DNA of 64,000 nucleotides from Halocaridina rubra (GCA_037179515.1 JAXCGZ010015129.1:131501-195500), one strand, 5' to 3'. Numbered from the stretch's first letter, positions 36,000 to 47,943 are shown. Numbers and translations: made by a program. The notes: generated by a model from the letters alone, not told the origin.

Positions 36000-37975
36000 C
36001 TTACGACGAAGAGAACAAGAATATAGACTAGAAGTAAGAGAAGGTCACTGATGAGTCTGATTGCCTTAGATTCAACAATATCAAGGAGATAAGTATTAGA
36101 AGAAGCAACCAAGATGTGAGAGCAAAATTCCAAGCATGGACAAATAAGACCTATATAAATTTTAAGACTGAAAAGAGAATAAGTAATGACGGAAATGAAA
36201 CAGAACTGTCAATTTCTTAGATGCAGCTTAGAAATTTGGATTATGTGTCTCCTCCAAGACTAGCTAGAGGCTATCTGAATACCTAATATGTAAATAGAAT
36301 TAAGAGGGTAAATATCCTAAGTTTCCAAGACTATAGGGCTATTGAGAGGAGAGGAAGATAGAGAGATAGCCAGAAACTGTGTCTTGGAGACATTCAATGT
36401 ACCAAAATTTTGAGTTCCCCACTCAGATTACCCTCTGCAACTCGGAGCTAAGAGTTGAAGAGAGAGTAATATGAGATTGATTACGAATAGCAGATGAAGC
36501 TTGTGAAGAAAAGTCAGAAAAAAAATGAAGGGTAAAATTGTCAGCAAAGGCATGGAGAAGAGAGGAAGATGGGGACTGAAGAAGACCGTTGATGAAGAGA
36601 AGAAACAGAGTAGGTGAAAGAATAGAGCCTTGTGGAACACCACTGGTAATGAGCTAGATGTTGCGCCATCAACAACCAGAGATATAAAATGGTCAGTTAG
36701 GAAACTGGAAATCTGAGAACAGAGAGAAGGGGTAAAGCCATAAGCAGGAAGTTTGGCTAACAGAGCCTTGTGCCACACACTGTCAAAAGCCTTAGAGATA
36801 TCAAGGGCGATGACAATGGATTCCCCATAGTTCTTCAGAGATGGCCATACATGAGTGAGATAGGATAGGGGGTCACCAGTGGATCTTGCCTAGTGGAAGC
36901 CGTACTGGTGATCGGAGATAAGCAAGTTAGACGCAAAATATTTCAAGAGAGAGAAATTAACAAAGTTTCTAATACTTTAGCAATAGCAGAGGCTTTAGAA
37001 AGTGGTTGGTAGTTTAAAGGCATAGAGTGGTCACTTTTCTTAGAAACAGGCTGAACTAGAATGTGCTTCCAAAATGAAGGATTGATACTTTTTTTTATGA
37101 TGACACCAGGATGGGCTGAAAAAAAAAAAAATAAAATTTGCCCTCATTGAGCCTGGGCACAAAGAAAACATTAAGTAATGAGAAACAGAAATGTGGTGTT
37201 GTGACTCGTCAGATGTGAAGGGATAATAAGAGATGTGTAGCAAATATCCAAGAATATTCGGTGCTGATGTAGGGATAGAAAAAGAACTGTAACTGAAGGC
37301 AAACTTAACATCGATCTGTCGTGGAAAGAACTATTTAAGTCCACAAAACCCCTCAGCTGTAGTATCACAACGGGGAGCTGGTGCCATGGGCCATCCTACT
37401 ACACTGCATGAAGATGTTGAGAGAATGAGGTGAAAAAGACGGGAAGTCAAGAGAGCCAGTTCATCTACACACACCTTTAGGAATCCTGCAGGGATACCAT
37501 CAGGTCTAGATGTTTGTCTTAAAAGAGGGAAGAATATTATGGACTTTGTGTGGAAAAAAAAAGAATAGGGGAGGGCATACGACTGGAGAGGGGTAAGGTA
37601 CAAGGGTCATGTGCACTGGAATTGTTTATGGAAGAATTAGCAGAAAAATGAGAGCCAAAGAGAATGGTTTCGAAAGTGGGAGAGCAGGCTATAAAACCGT
37701 CAGGACGAATGAGAGGGGGAAAGCTATAGGTATATTAGTTTTTGGAGAGCTTTTTGGCAAAGGATCAGAAACATTTGAAAGAGCGAGAGGTGTTCAGGCA
37801 ATTAACTTTCTTAAAAAGGAAACTTTAGACCTATGAAGCTAAGCAATGCAGTGATTCCTAGCCATACTAAAAGCAGAGTGGGTTAAATTAGAAAGAGAAG
37901 CTTGGTATGACAGGTATACTCAATCTCTGGCCTTAATGGCTATGGAGCAGGAATGGTCATACCAAGATTAGGGAG
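36000..37975 (-). pseudogene. J1 reverse transcriptase part, broken
   Basis: The readable pieces are WHKALLAKLPAYGFTPSLCS, a GVPQGSILSPTLFLLFIN equivalent, FADNFTLHF where the catalytic FADD is now FADN, and the C-terminal RLISDLLLL region. Stops and frameshifts are frequent. The N-terminal RT part near 37400-37600 (RPDGIPAGFLKVCVDELALL) is separated from the rest by the inserted derivative at 37089-37400. Confidence 0.75.
37089..37400 (-). mobile_element. Short Jockey derivative: 5' UTR fused to 3' UTR
   Basis: On the minus strand it begins GTAGTAGGATGGCCCATGGC, like the 5' end of J1 at 41303. It continues with the 5' UTR (CCTTCACATCTGACGAGTCA), then switches to the LINE 3' end (TTTTCTTTGTGCCCAGGCTC) and finishes CATCCTGGTGTCATCAT plus an A-run. 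All coding sequence is missing. It interrupts the J1 RT. Confidence 0.7.
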
Positions 37976-39962
37976 AGAAAACATTTTTATAGAGGAGGGA
38001 TGAATGCTTCCATTCATGCACTTATGATCTCAGTACTGACAAAGTCACTCTCTCGGGCTCTCATTTTTCTGCCATCTCTTCCGTAAACAATTCTAGTGCA
38101 CCTGTCCCTCAATCTCTACCCCTTTCTAATCCTATGCCCTCCCTTATCCTTTCTTCATGCAAAGGTCATAAGGTTCTTCGCTCGCTAAAGACGAACAAGG
38201 CATCTGGTCCCAATGGTATCCCTGCAAGGTTCCTGAAGGAGTTTGCAAATGAATTGGCTTCCATGTTTTGCCGTCTTTTTTGCCTTATTCTCTCAACCAG
38301 TATCTATCCTTCATCTTGACAGCATGTTCTAGTACAACCTCCTCCTAGGAAGGTGACCGCTCTTTTCCTTCCAACTACCAACCTATAGCTCTAACCTCTT
38401 CTATCGCTTAAAATTTTGAAACTTTGCTCAATGTTCACTTTTTGAAACGTCTTAAATCTAACGCATTAATCTCCAACCACCAGTGCGGCTTCTGCAAGGC
38501 AAGATCCACTGGTGACCTCCTGACCTATCTTACTCATGTATGGTCATCTTCTCTGAGGAACTACGGGAAATCCTTTGTCGTCGCCCTTGATATCTCTAAG
38601 GCTTTTGACAAAGTCTGGCAGAAGGCTTTGTTGGCCAAACTCCCTGACTATGGCTTTACCCCTTCTCTCTGTTCTTTGATTTCCAGTTTTATATCTGTGG
38701 TTGCTGACGGTGCAACTTCTAGCACATTCCCTGTTACCAGTGGTGTTTCACAGGGCTCTGTTCTTTCACGTACTCCATTCCTTCTCTTCATCAATAATCT
38801 TCTTCAGTCCCCATCTTCCTCTCTTCTTCAAGCCTTTGCTGACGATTCTACCCTTCATTTTTCCTCTGCCTTTCCTTCACAATCTTCCTCTGCTACTCGT
38901 AATCAGTCTCGTATCACTCTTCTACTCTCAATTCCGATTTGCAGAGGGTATCTGAGAGGGGCATCCAAAATTTAGTCAAATTTAATCCCTCCAAGACACA
39001 GTTTCTGGCTATGTCTTTATCTTCTTCTCCTCCAGATACCCCTATTGTCTTTAATACTAACGAAATTTACCCTCAAAATTCTATCAACATATTAGGAAAC
39101 CATATAGCCTCTAACTTGTCTTGGGGGATCATATAATCCAAATATTGTATATCTGTATCCAAAAAATTAGAGCTTCTGTTTTGTTCTCATCATTATTTTA
39201 AATTTACAGTTACTTAAAATCTATCAAGGTCTTATCCGTCCCTGCCTAGAATACTGCTTGCACATCTGGGGTGCTTCTTCTTATACTTATCTCCTTGACA
39301 GGGTTGAATCTAAGGCAGTCAGACTCATTAATGACCCTTTTCTTACTTCTAATCTGGATTCTCTTTCTCTTCGCCGTAAGGTATCATCCCTTTCTCATTT
39401 CTATCGCTACTACTTTCATCGCTGCTCTGATGAGTTGGCGAGTTGCATCCCTCCCCCACTACCAAGGCCGCGTAACACTCGCCAAGTGGACTCATCTCAC
39501 AGGTGCTGTGTGGAGATTTGTAGCTCGTGGATTGGTCAGTGCAGCGACTGCATCTTTCCATCTACCTTCAGCTCTCACTTATATTTGCAATTGATAAAAA
39601 ATTTATATAATAAGATTTAGGCGTAAACCCAGGAACGTGGCTGTTTATTTCCCATGACAGGAAACTGGCTGTTAATCCAGTTAATCTCTTCCTCCTTCTG
39701 TCCTTCCTAATTCTCATAACCTATCTTCCTTCAAAAAGCAGATCTCTCGTCATTTCAGGGCCTAATTCTGCCATATCTCTAGGTCCTCAGTACTTTGACT
39801 ATTCTTTAAGTCTGTCCTTTTCCTTTGTGTATCATTGCCTCATCTCTGCCTTGTCCATGACCTTTTTCTTTTCCTTCGTCGTGGTGTTTTCTTTGTGCCC
39901 GGGCCTTTATTGATGAGGGTAGTTTTATTTGCCTCTCCTGGTGTCACACTCATAAAAAAAAA
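37976..39962 (+). mobile_element. Jockey-like LINE J2, 5'-truncated, nested antisense in J1
   Basis: It is a + strand copy of the same family, truncated before the RT and ending in a 3' UTR with a poly(A) tract at 39954-39962. The nine bases ATTAGGGAG occur at 37967-37975 and again at 39963-39971, a target-site duplication. The J1 sequence resumes in phase on both sides, which confirms the nesting. Confidence 0.88.
38134..39600 (+). pseudogene. J2 reverse transcriptase, frameshifted
   Basis: The N-terminal part is SLKTNKASGPNGIPARFLKE. Then follow HQCGFCKARSTGDLLTYLTH, FVVALDISKAFDKVW, FPVTSGVSQGSVLSR and the catalytic FADDSTLHFSS near 38835-38870. The end has YLLDRVESKAVRLINDPFL. At least three frame changes and a stop break it. 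It resembles Jockey-superfamily RTs common in arthropods; the exact clade was not determined. Confidence 0.82.
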
Positions 39963-40000
39963 ATTAGGGAGTTGCTGGTTCGAAAGCAGAAGTCATCCAA

Positions 40001-40871
40001 TTAAAAATCTAAGAGAAAGTTATGCAAATCATCTTGCTGGGTACGCTCGAAATGCCAAAGATGGCATCGATTACGGGGACTTGAATGAGGGGGAGCAAAA
40101 GTGGAAGAGATTGATATCAGAGTGGTCAGAGTCACCAAGAGGGGAAAGTACAGAATATATATAGTTTGAAGGATTGGATATAAAGAATAGGTCAATTGTG
40201 TTGCCTGCATGGTTGTGGTGATGGGGAACATGCGTAGAGTGTTTAATAATCTGCACCAGATCGTGATGAAAGAGAAAGAAAGTGACTCACTTCCTAATAC
40301 ATCCATGTGAGTAGAATGAACCCACTCAGTATAGTGTACTTTGAAGTCTCCTATCAAGAGAACTTAAGCATGTGGGTGAGAAGATAAGGATTCATGACAA
40401 GAGGTCAGATATTAAAAGAAAGACACAGAGTTAGTGTAGTTAGGAGAGCAACAGCAAAAGTTAAGAAACAGTGGTTGTGGGGAGAGAGTTCTACAGCCAG
40501 AGAACATCAAAGTCAGGAGAAAAAAGGTCCAAAAGCCTTGTAATAGGAGTGTTACAGTTGGCATAGACACCATCCTTAGAATGGAAACAAGAGCACATGT
40601 TATATTGAGAGATATGAAATGGGTCTGGGGATGTACAGCTAGACAGCTGGGTTTCAGAAAGATGGAGGAGGAGGGTAGGGAGGGATGTACCCAAGTGCTG
40701 TTCCACAGATGAAAGACTAGAGTTAAGATCTCGCATGTTACAAAAGTGAAGAGTGAAAGAAGCTGATCTGTCAAGAGGTGCATGGTTATGGGCAGAACCA
40801 CTACTACCACCAAATTTATCTAACCTTATGCCAGAACTGGATTCAATTAGATCCCTGAAGATTCTTAGCAC
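40001..40871 (-). pseudogene. J1 endonuclease part, broken
   Basis: The minus-strand frames give LHLSETQLSS (the SETQL glutamate motif), IGDFKVHYTEW (the GDFN motif, here GDFK) and a downstream segment that normally carries SDH. This is the apurinic-type endonuclease that nicks the target. The frames shift between 40491 and 40357. Confidence 0.75.
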
Positions 40872-41189
40872 AACTCTGTGATGGGTACTGGGGGCAATAA
40901 GTTGTGAGCCTTACATAGTTATAGTGGAGACAGGAAAAAAAGAAAGCAAAAAGAAACAGAGATGCAGTGTATTGTGACGTGTCAAATGTAATGGGATGGT
41001 AATAGATCTGTAATGAATATGCCAGAATATTTGGTGTAGATTATGGCATAAGGAAGAAACCGTGACGGAAGGAAGACGTGACATGGAGCTGCCTTGGGCA
41101 GTCTTAGTTAAGTATTTTGAAGTTCATTTGAATTTAATTTGCCTTAGCTGTCTTAGAGAGGGTATTGGAAATTTTGATTTTTGAAGCAG

Positions 41190-41190
<1 letters not shown>

Positions 41191-41240
<50 letters not shown>
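41191..41240. repeat. (CT)n microsatellite
   Basis: Fifty bases of pure CT within the 5' UTR of J1. Confidence 0.95.
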
Positions 41241-41245
<5 letters not shown>

Positions 41246-41544
41246 ACCTTCACGTTCCAGTATTGCAAACGGGCAGCTGGTGCCATGGGCCAACCCACTA
41301 CTAAATTCATTTTGATAAATATAATTGGTACAATGGCAGCCATGCTTTAATGAGATAGGTCTTTAGTGTAGTATAGAAAACCATATGTATTTACACTGTT
41401 TATGCCATAAAATATATGGCATTATCCTTATAAATAAACGGTTATGCAGTTTAAAACTTGGTTTAGTTTAATTGGTATCTAGATAGGTTGGAGGAAAATA
41501 TACCAAGAGCATTTTAAACCTGTAGATCAAAGCACATATATACA

Positions 41545-41880
41545 CTCACCTCTTCGGACAACGTGAGGATAGGTTCTCAAAAGGCACCGGTAATGTAAAA
41601 TTCGTATAATGTAACCAGTCATTTTCTGCAAGAAAATTTTATAATAGGCATAGATACATTCCACAACCGTACATAAACACACTATGCCAAAGATATAAGA
41701 TAAGTAAAACATATTTTATAAGTACATAACAAAGCTGAAAGACCTGTAGTTATTTATATTAATATACTAACAGTGTATAGTGTAAAAGATATACAGATTT
41801 AAAAATAAATACTGTACATCAAAAAAAATATTAGCGCACCCTAAAAATGAACCCCTATCTGCAAACGTAAACAAAGATGA
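41545..41880. repeat. Repeat X, copy 1
   Basis: It shares with 51800-52225, in the same orientation, GATAGGTTCTCA, GGCATAGATAC, TGCCAAAGATATAAGATAAG and a CTATCTGCAAA end. It is non-coding and probably a DNA transposon terminal region. Confidence 0.6.
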
Positions 41881-42032
41881 TATAAACGGTAGGAGAAGGA
41901 GGAGATGACGAGCGGTAGGAGAGGGAGGAGAAGAGGAGGAGGAAGGGGGAGAGCAAACCCCTGGTTGTTGTTGGGGTTAATACTGGTTGAATAGATACTG
42001 AAGCACATGGCAGAATGGTGGGAAACTGCCTT

Positions 42033-42555
42033 CCTTGGTTCGCGTTCTCACTGTATCGCGGTTTTTTTTTTTTATAAATTTTTTTTTTTTGGGTATACGC
42101 AAAAATATTAAAATATTGAAAAAAAATAAAATTTTCAGTATTTTTATTTTTTTATTGAAAACAAAAAAATTTCATTATTTAATTGATTATCAATAAAATC
42201 ATGAAACTACTGGAAATTTTAATATATGCTGGCTCACGTAGGTGCGACCCTTTGCGTTTTCCGAAATGCTGATACCAGTATCGTACTTTCTATGGTGCAG
42301 AGTTACATGTTCAAATTTATGATCTTTTACTATTTCTTACTGTTTTATTATTCGTAGGCTGGGAAATAAATTTTTTTTATCACTTAAATAATGAAATTTT
42401 TTTTGTCAATAAAAAATGAAAATACTGAACATTTTTATTTTTTTAATATTTTAATATTTTTGCTTATACCTATACCAAAAAAAAAGAAAAATTACCAAAA
42501 AAAGTCACGGTACAGTGAATTCGTGAGGGAAGAAACGCGATAGAGCGAAGGATCA
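42033..42555. mobile_element. Tigger-type miniature transposon
   Basis: The left end has GGTTCGCGTTCTCACTGTAT and the right end CGCGATAGAGCGAAGGATCA then CTGTA. Inverted inner blocks (TACGCAAAAATATTAAAATA and its complement) extend the repeats to about 200 bp. It contains one copy of the 170-bp unit seen at 44635-45190. It has no transposase. Confidence 0.7.
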
Positions 42556-42745
42556 CTGTACATAGGTATTTTACAATTATTTTTACGTTTAACCCTCCCG
42601 GAACTGTTAAAAAACCACCCTTTACTTTATAAATAACAGCATGCAACGTAAATTTATATGTACGTGGTAGGTAAACTTACCGTGAATGAGGTGGTAATGA
42701 CGTTTGTAGACTCCAGAGGAAATTATTCTGCAGCCAATAACAGCT

Positions 42746-44483
42746 TTACGGCTGCTTTTTGCGAGCAAAGAACATAGTAAAGGGAAGTTGCTGTTGCTGT
42801 TTCTTCTTCTTTTGTTGGAAGTTGGTCTGGTAAGGAATCATGACATCGTCGAGAAGATTACAGAAGGTCACCGAGCGAACCATATTATCGTCATGTACCT
42901 GCGAGAGTTGTTGGACTGCTTTCACATGTTCATACATGGCTGCCAAACGTTCGAGTGTAAGGCCAGGTTCTTCAATTTCTTTGTGCGTTTCCTCAAGTTT
43001 TTCTTCTTCCTCTTCTTTGCTCGCTGATTTTGTCATTTCTTCCACATCTTCATCAGTCAAAGGCTGCGAGTGGCAGTCAATCAGTTCATTCACATCTTTG
43101 TGAGCCATATCTTTAAAGCCTTCTCCTCCTAGCAATGCAGCCAACTTCACAGCTTTCGCAACTGCCGAGTTATGGACTTCGTCAGGAGCAAATCCCTTGT
43201 AGTTGTGGATGATTTCGGGCCACAACTGCTTCCAGCTGGCATTGATTGTGGCCGGCTTCATGTCTTTGATTGCATTCTGAATATTATGAAGGCATGTGGC
43301 AATCGTGTAATTACGCCAGTACGTCTTCACTGAGAATTCTTTATCCGAATCCATGGATTCAACCAGGTTCGCCAAGGCATTTTGTGTGTAGAGGGCCTTG
43401 AACGCACGAATAACGCCTTGATCCATAGGCTGAATCAGTGACGTCGTATTCTGTGGCAGGAACTCTACTTGAACACCGTCATATTCGAGATTAGTTGCGT
43501 GGCCACCAGCATTATCCATCAAAAGAAGGACTTTATATTCACGGCCTTTTTCCGCAAGATAAAGATTGACCTGAGGGATAAAGCATTGGTGAAACCAGTC
43601 CGATGTGAGGCTTCTTTTTCTTGTTTTTATTCTTGAAAGCCCTAGGGTTCTTTGACTTGTAGATATGCCCGGGCTTTAACATGAAGCCCGCAGCATTCCC
43701 GCGCATGATGAGGGTAACGCGATCTTTGTGCGCTTTAAATCCCGGGGCTTTAGCTTCTTCCTTGAAGAGAAAAGTGCGGGATGGTATTCTCTTCCAAAAT
43801 AACCCAGTCTCATCCATGTTGAAGACTTGCTTATGAGCATATTCCCCTTCGGCGATAATTTTCTTGAAGTCGTTGTTCACGTAATCTTCTGCGGCAGCTG
43901 TATCTGCAGAGGCAGCTTCTCCATAAACCGAAACCCCTTTTAGGCCATAGCGTTTTTGAAATTTGGCGAACCATCCCTTGCTTGCCATGAACGATTGTAT
44001 CCTCGGAGGAGAATCGCTGGAGGGTCCTGGTTGTTGGTCGTCGATATCTTCTTCTCTCCCCTCCTCCTCTCCACGGTCGCCACTGTCGTCGTCGGGTTCG
44101 TTTGAAGCGAATGTCTCGTACAACTTCTTCGCCTTTGTTTTTATGATATTGCTGTCTATGCTGATGTTTTTCTTTCTGCAATCAGCAATCCACAAAGCCA
44201 AAGCAGATTCCATCCGCACTATTATCTTATTGCGGGATGTTACGACCTTCTTCGCTGATTTATTAAAAGAAATACTCGCTGTTTTCCTGATATTTGCCTC
44301 GTCCTTTCTGAAGTAGCGAACAGTAGATTCATTGAGGCCAAAATGGTGGCCGACATCAGCAAACCTTTTTCCTTCTTTCAGCATATCTAACAGTTTCACC
44401 TTATCTGTTATAGTTAACATCTTCCTTTGCTGCTTAGGCTCACTACCAGAAGCCTTAGAAGATGAAGGATGCTTGGGAGGCAT
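42746..44483 (-). pseudogene. Tigger/pogo transposase, one frameshift
   Basis: This is a TcMar-Tigger DDE transposase that would cut and paste the element at TA sites. It starts MPPKHPSSSKASG, followed by an N-terminal helix-turn-helix (ITDKVKLLDMLKEGKRFADV) and a CENP-B-type DNA-binding region (SFMASKGWFAKFQKRYG). The catalytic aspartates are in FNMDETGLFWK, LLLMDNAGGH and QPMDQGVIRAFK. The C-terminus holds DVNELIDCHSQPLTDEDVEE. A small deletion near 43610, in a lysine-rich run, removes about 15 residues and shifts the frame before the second aspartate. Otherwise it is nearly complete, so it is a recently lost source element. Confidence 0.88.
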
Positions 44484-44634
44484 TGCAGAGGTTGAAATAC
44501 GCGAGTAAAAAAATCACAAGCAAAACGTATTAATAAGCACAAACTTCAATCAAAAAGCTAATCAAACCCCATGATACAGAACATACAGAAAAACAATTCT
44601 GTGGTTCGTCATCTCCCACCCTTTCATCCAATAG

Positions 44635-45190
44635 CATTTCATGAACTATCTCACTTTGGTGCAAGCCTTTGCATTTTCCAAGACGCCAATACATTGTACG
44701 CTATCGGACAGTATTTCACACGATGCAATACTGTGGGTTATATATCTAAATTTAAGTTTTTTACTATTTTTTACTGTTTTATTACTCTTAGGCTAGGAAA
44801 TACTTGTTTGATCAATAAAATAATGAAAATTTCAATATGTACTAGTTCACGTAGGAGCGACCCTTTTCGTTTTCCGAAACGCTGATACCGGTATCGTATT
44901 TTACATGGTGCAATACTGTTAGTATTTATGCTTTTTACTATTTTTTACTGTTTTATTATTCTTAGGCTAAGAAATACGTTTTTTTATCAATAAAATTATG
45001 AAACTACTGGAAATTTTAATATATGCTAGCTCACGTAGGTGCGACCCTCTGCGTTTTCCGAAACGCTGATACCGATATCGTACTTTCTATGGTGCAGAGT
45101 TACATGTTCAAATTTATGTTTTTTTTACTATTTTTTACTGTTTTATTATTCGTAGGCTGGGAAATTTTTTTTTTTATCAATAATATAATG
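44635..45190. repeat. Three subterminal tandem repeats of the Tigger element
   Basis: Units of about 170-190 bp start near 44640, 44840 and 45020. Each has a CTCACGTAGG-type start, TTTTCCGAAACGCTGATACC, a TTTTTTACTGTTTTATTATT-like stretch and TAGGCTRGGAAAT. Two units carry the GATACCGGTATC palindrome or a close variant. Confidence 0.8.
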
Positions 45191-45355
45191 ACATTTTTTT
45201 TTTCAATAAAAAAAATTAAAATACTGAAAATTTTTATTTTTTTAATATTTTAATATTTTCGCATATACCCAGAAAAAAAAATTGCCAAAAAACAAATCGC
45301 GATACAGTGAATTCGCAAGAGGTGAATTGCAATAGAGCGAGGGATCGTTGTATAT
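45191..45355. repeat. Tigger right terminal region
   Basis: It matches the right end of the miniature copy: TTAATATTTTAATATTTTCG, CGATACAGTGAATTCGCAAG, AATAGAGCGAGGGATCGTTG then TATA. Confidence 0.7.
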
Positions 45356-45399
45356 GGTTTGTAGGTGTAGCAATTATGCAGCCTATGATTACTTTTAGG

Positions 45400-45960
45400 A
45401 TTTTGTTTTGTATAATCTGCAGGCTATTTTGAAGTATTATTGTGTGGTTAGAAGCCTAAGAAGGGCTTGTATATTCCATCTAGGAGTGTATATATTGTTT
45501 GTGTACTATGGGAGTGGTCTCTGTTGTGTCTGAATGTTATATGAGCAAGTGACTTTAGGGCATTAAGTCTTGGGGTCTGTTTGTTTTTGATGATTATTTC
45601 ATATTTCAATAACACTGATGTATCATATGTTATACCAAGGATTTTAGGTATGTTTGTGTGTGTTATGGGAATGTTGTTTAAGATGAGGTGTGAAATGTGA
45701 TGATCTACTGTACAAGTTATGAAGAGAATAACTGGATTTGGCTGTGGCTACTTTAAGTATGTTTGCAGTGTTTAAGTAAGGCTGGAAGAAGGTCTGCAGC
45801 GGTGTTTGAGTTTTGATGTGTACTTATGAGCATTATGTCTTTTGCATAGGATGGCGTGTGTATTTGAGGTGAATGTGGAGTGTGTAGATTGTGCAGGTGT
45901 AGGTTAAAGAGTGTGGGTGCAAAGACAAAATCTTGAGGGACTCTGCATGTGAGGTTTTTG
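45400..45960 (-). pseudogene. LINE reverse transcriptase fragment (Jockey/I-type)
   Basis: The minus-strand frame gives VPQDFVFAPTLFNLHLHNLH, then a YAKDIMLISTH segment where the usual YADDI is mutated, and ISTHQNSNTAADLLPALL. The downstream codons decay. It is a short degenerate piece not related to the other LINEs here. Confidence 0.65.
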
Positions 45961-47079
45961 ATGTTTCATGACTGAACAGCAAATACAAGGGTCCTCAGAT
46001 GACGATATCCTCAACTCATGATGTTTTGTCGTTACAACGCATCTCCCATAATTAATTTCTTCAACATATGTGGTTTGTGTCGAAAATACATACTTCGCAT
46101 GCTGAACAGTTTATTAAGCGGGGCGGAAGAATACATCATCAGGCAGCATTGTTGTGTATGTACATATCAAGTTAATTGTTTTATTTACTTCAGTATTTGG
46201 TTATGTTAAGGACCTAGTTTGAATTTATTTACAAAATTACCAAATACACAGTAGTAAATATGATACTCATGAGGAACAGCTTGCTGAACATGGTAAAAGA
46301 AAGCATCGTCACCATCCACAAGTTATACAGTGTTAACTTGTAAAAGAGCCCCCCCGAGTCCCTAAGGAAGGCCACTGCTGATCCCGTGCTTTCCAATATA
46401 ATTCTTAGGGAGTGTGTTGTGATGTTGCCGTGTATGAGTATAGGCAGTGAAGTCTCACATAATGTGTTTAATTATACGAGGTGACGCATTATATTCTGGA
46501 GAGCCATCACTAACAGAATTGTTAGGCCTATTCTGATAGCTCAGAAGGGTTAGATGGTGCCCACATTGCATCCTGGCCTAGAGGATTGTCCATAGGGGAA
46601 AGGAAGAATTCAAAAGGATGAATGTTGGGAGGTTGTGCTTGCAGCTGTGCTGTCACTGATGACTTGGGTGGAATGATGAGTATACAGTTTGTTAAGCGGG
46701 GCTGAAGAATACATCGTCACGCAGCACTGTTGTGTTCGTACATATCATGTTAATGGTTTTATTTATTTATGTATTTGGTTAAGTTAAGGCCCTAGTTTCA
46801 ATATATCTACAAAATTGCTTAGTACATAGTAGTAAATAAGATCTTCATGAGAAACAGTTTGCTGAGCATGGTAAAAAAATACGTCATCATGCGACATTAA
46901 ACTGAGGAAGATGCGGCGCCCAATTCCCGCTCATATGCCATATTATTCTTGTGCTCTTTCAATCGTGCCAAAATTGGAAAGGTTAATAGCACTCTGGATG
47001 GCTGACCAGCAGTGATCCTCATCTATATTTCCAAAGCACTTCTATATGTAGAGCATGGAGGACATGGATGATGTGAACT

Positions 47080-47695
47080 TGATAGCATGCTATCACAAAC
47101 CATGATAGAAATTCTTGTAATAGAAGATGGTCAATTCTAGCGAATCGTCTGTTTTAGACTTCAGTATATATTTGATGAGTATATAGGCTAATGCTGAAAT
47201 GTTGTTGAAATGGACACCGATAAAGCAATCTTGATAGCACGCCCAAACTATGCTATCACAAACCATGATGAAAATACTTGTAAGAGAAGATGACCAATTC
47301 CAGAGGATGGTATGTTTTAGACTTCAGCATATATTTGATTTATATACTGGCTTATGCTGAAATGTTGTTGAAATGAACAATGATGAGGCAAACTTGATAG
47401 AATACCCAAACCATGATGGAAATTGTAAAAGCAGATAGCCAATTCTAGTGAACTGTCTGTTTCTGATTTTGGTATATACTGTAGTGTACAGTATTTGAGA
47501 AGTATAGTGGCTATTGCTGAATTGCTGTTGAAATGAGCATGGATGAAGCAAACTTTATAGCATACCAAAACCATGCTATCACAAATCATGATGGAAATTC
47601 TTGTAAAAGAAGATAGCCAATACCAGCAAACTGTGTGTTTTAGACTTTGGTATATGCTGTATCTAATGTGTATAGAGGCAAGTGCTGAAATGTTG
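47080..47695. repeat. Minisatellite, four units of about 155 bp
   Basis: Units begin near 47080, 47233, 47396 and 47556 with GATAGCAT or a variant. Each contains ACCATGATRGAAAT, AGCCAATTCTAG-like, GTTTTAGACTT and TGCTGAAATGTTG. They differ at many positions, so the array is old. Confidence 0.8.
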
Positions 47696-47943
47696 TGAAC
47701 TTTACCCTCAAGTTGGAGATGGGGGCTGATGATGTAACAGAGCTGCTGGAATCTCATGGAGAGGAGTTATCTGCTGAGGACCTCACTCAACTGGAGAAGC
47801 AGATAATTATAGAGAAAGAAGAAATGCCAACCCCAGAGCCCATGAGTACTCTGAAAATTGGGTTATGTCACGTCTTGAGGAATGGAACTCTTGACGTAAG
47901 TCGAGGACCCCCTGTAATGCGTGTGCACCAGCCTGTGAGGTAG
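47695..47943 (+). pseudogene. Tigger transposase C-terminal remnant
   Basis: DDVTELLESHGEELSAEDLT and LEKQIIIEKEE match the conserved C-terminal tail of Tigger transposases (compare DVNELIDCHSQPLTDEDVEE at 42746-44483). The catalytic domain is absent and it has no start of its own. Confidence 0.7.

Larger units (their letters stand above)
35545..41303 (-). mobile_element. Jockey-like LINE J1, long but decayed and interrupted
   Basis: Read on the minus strand, it runs from a 5' end (GTAGTGGGTTGGCCCATGGC) near 41303, through a 5' UTR with a (GA)n tract, an endonuclease (40000-40870), the RT (36000-37950) and a 3' UTR ending near 35545. It is split by J2 (37976-39962) and by a short derivative (37089-37400). 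The boundaries at the 3' end are approximate. It lies in the ACTMAP intron, in the same orientation as the gene. Confidence 0.75.
45975..47943 (+). mobile_element. Second Tigger family, internally deleted copy
   Basis: Its left part (ACAACGCATCTCCCATAATT, GTGTCGAAAATAC, CTTCGCATGCTGAACAG) matches the 5' region of the element at 63305-64000. A related block recurs at 46680-46960. The N-terminal transposase is missing. A four-unit minisatellite (47080-47695) and the transposase C-terminus follow. It is a non-autonomous derivative. Confidence 0.65.

Noticed and set aside
41880..41960. Purine-rich stretch (GGAGAAGGAGG) as a polypurine tract or exon
   Set aside because: No LTR or coding frame adjoins it; it is low-complexity sequence beside a transposon.
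42788..43103. Plus-strand open frames opposite the Tigger transposase
   Set aside because: Antisense of a recognised coding region with serine/phenylalanine-rich composition.
47080..47695. CRISPR-like array of regular repeats
   Set aside because: The units are contiguous diverged tandem repeats with no unique spacers, in a eukaryotic transposon remnant.
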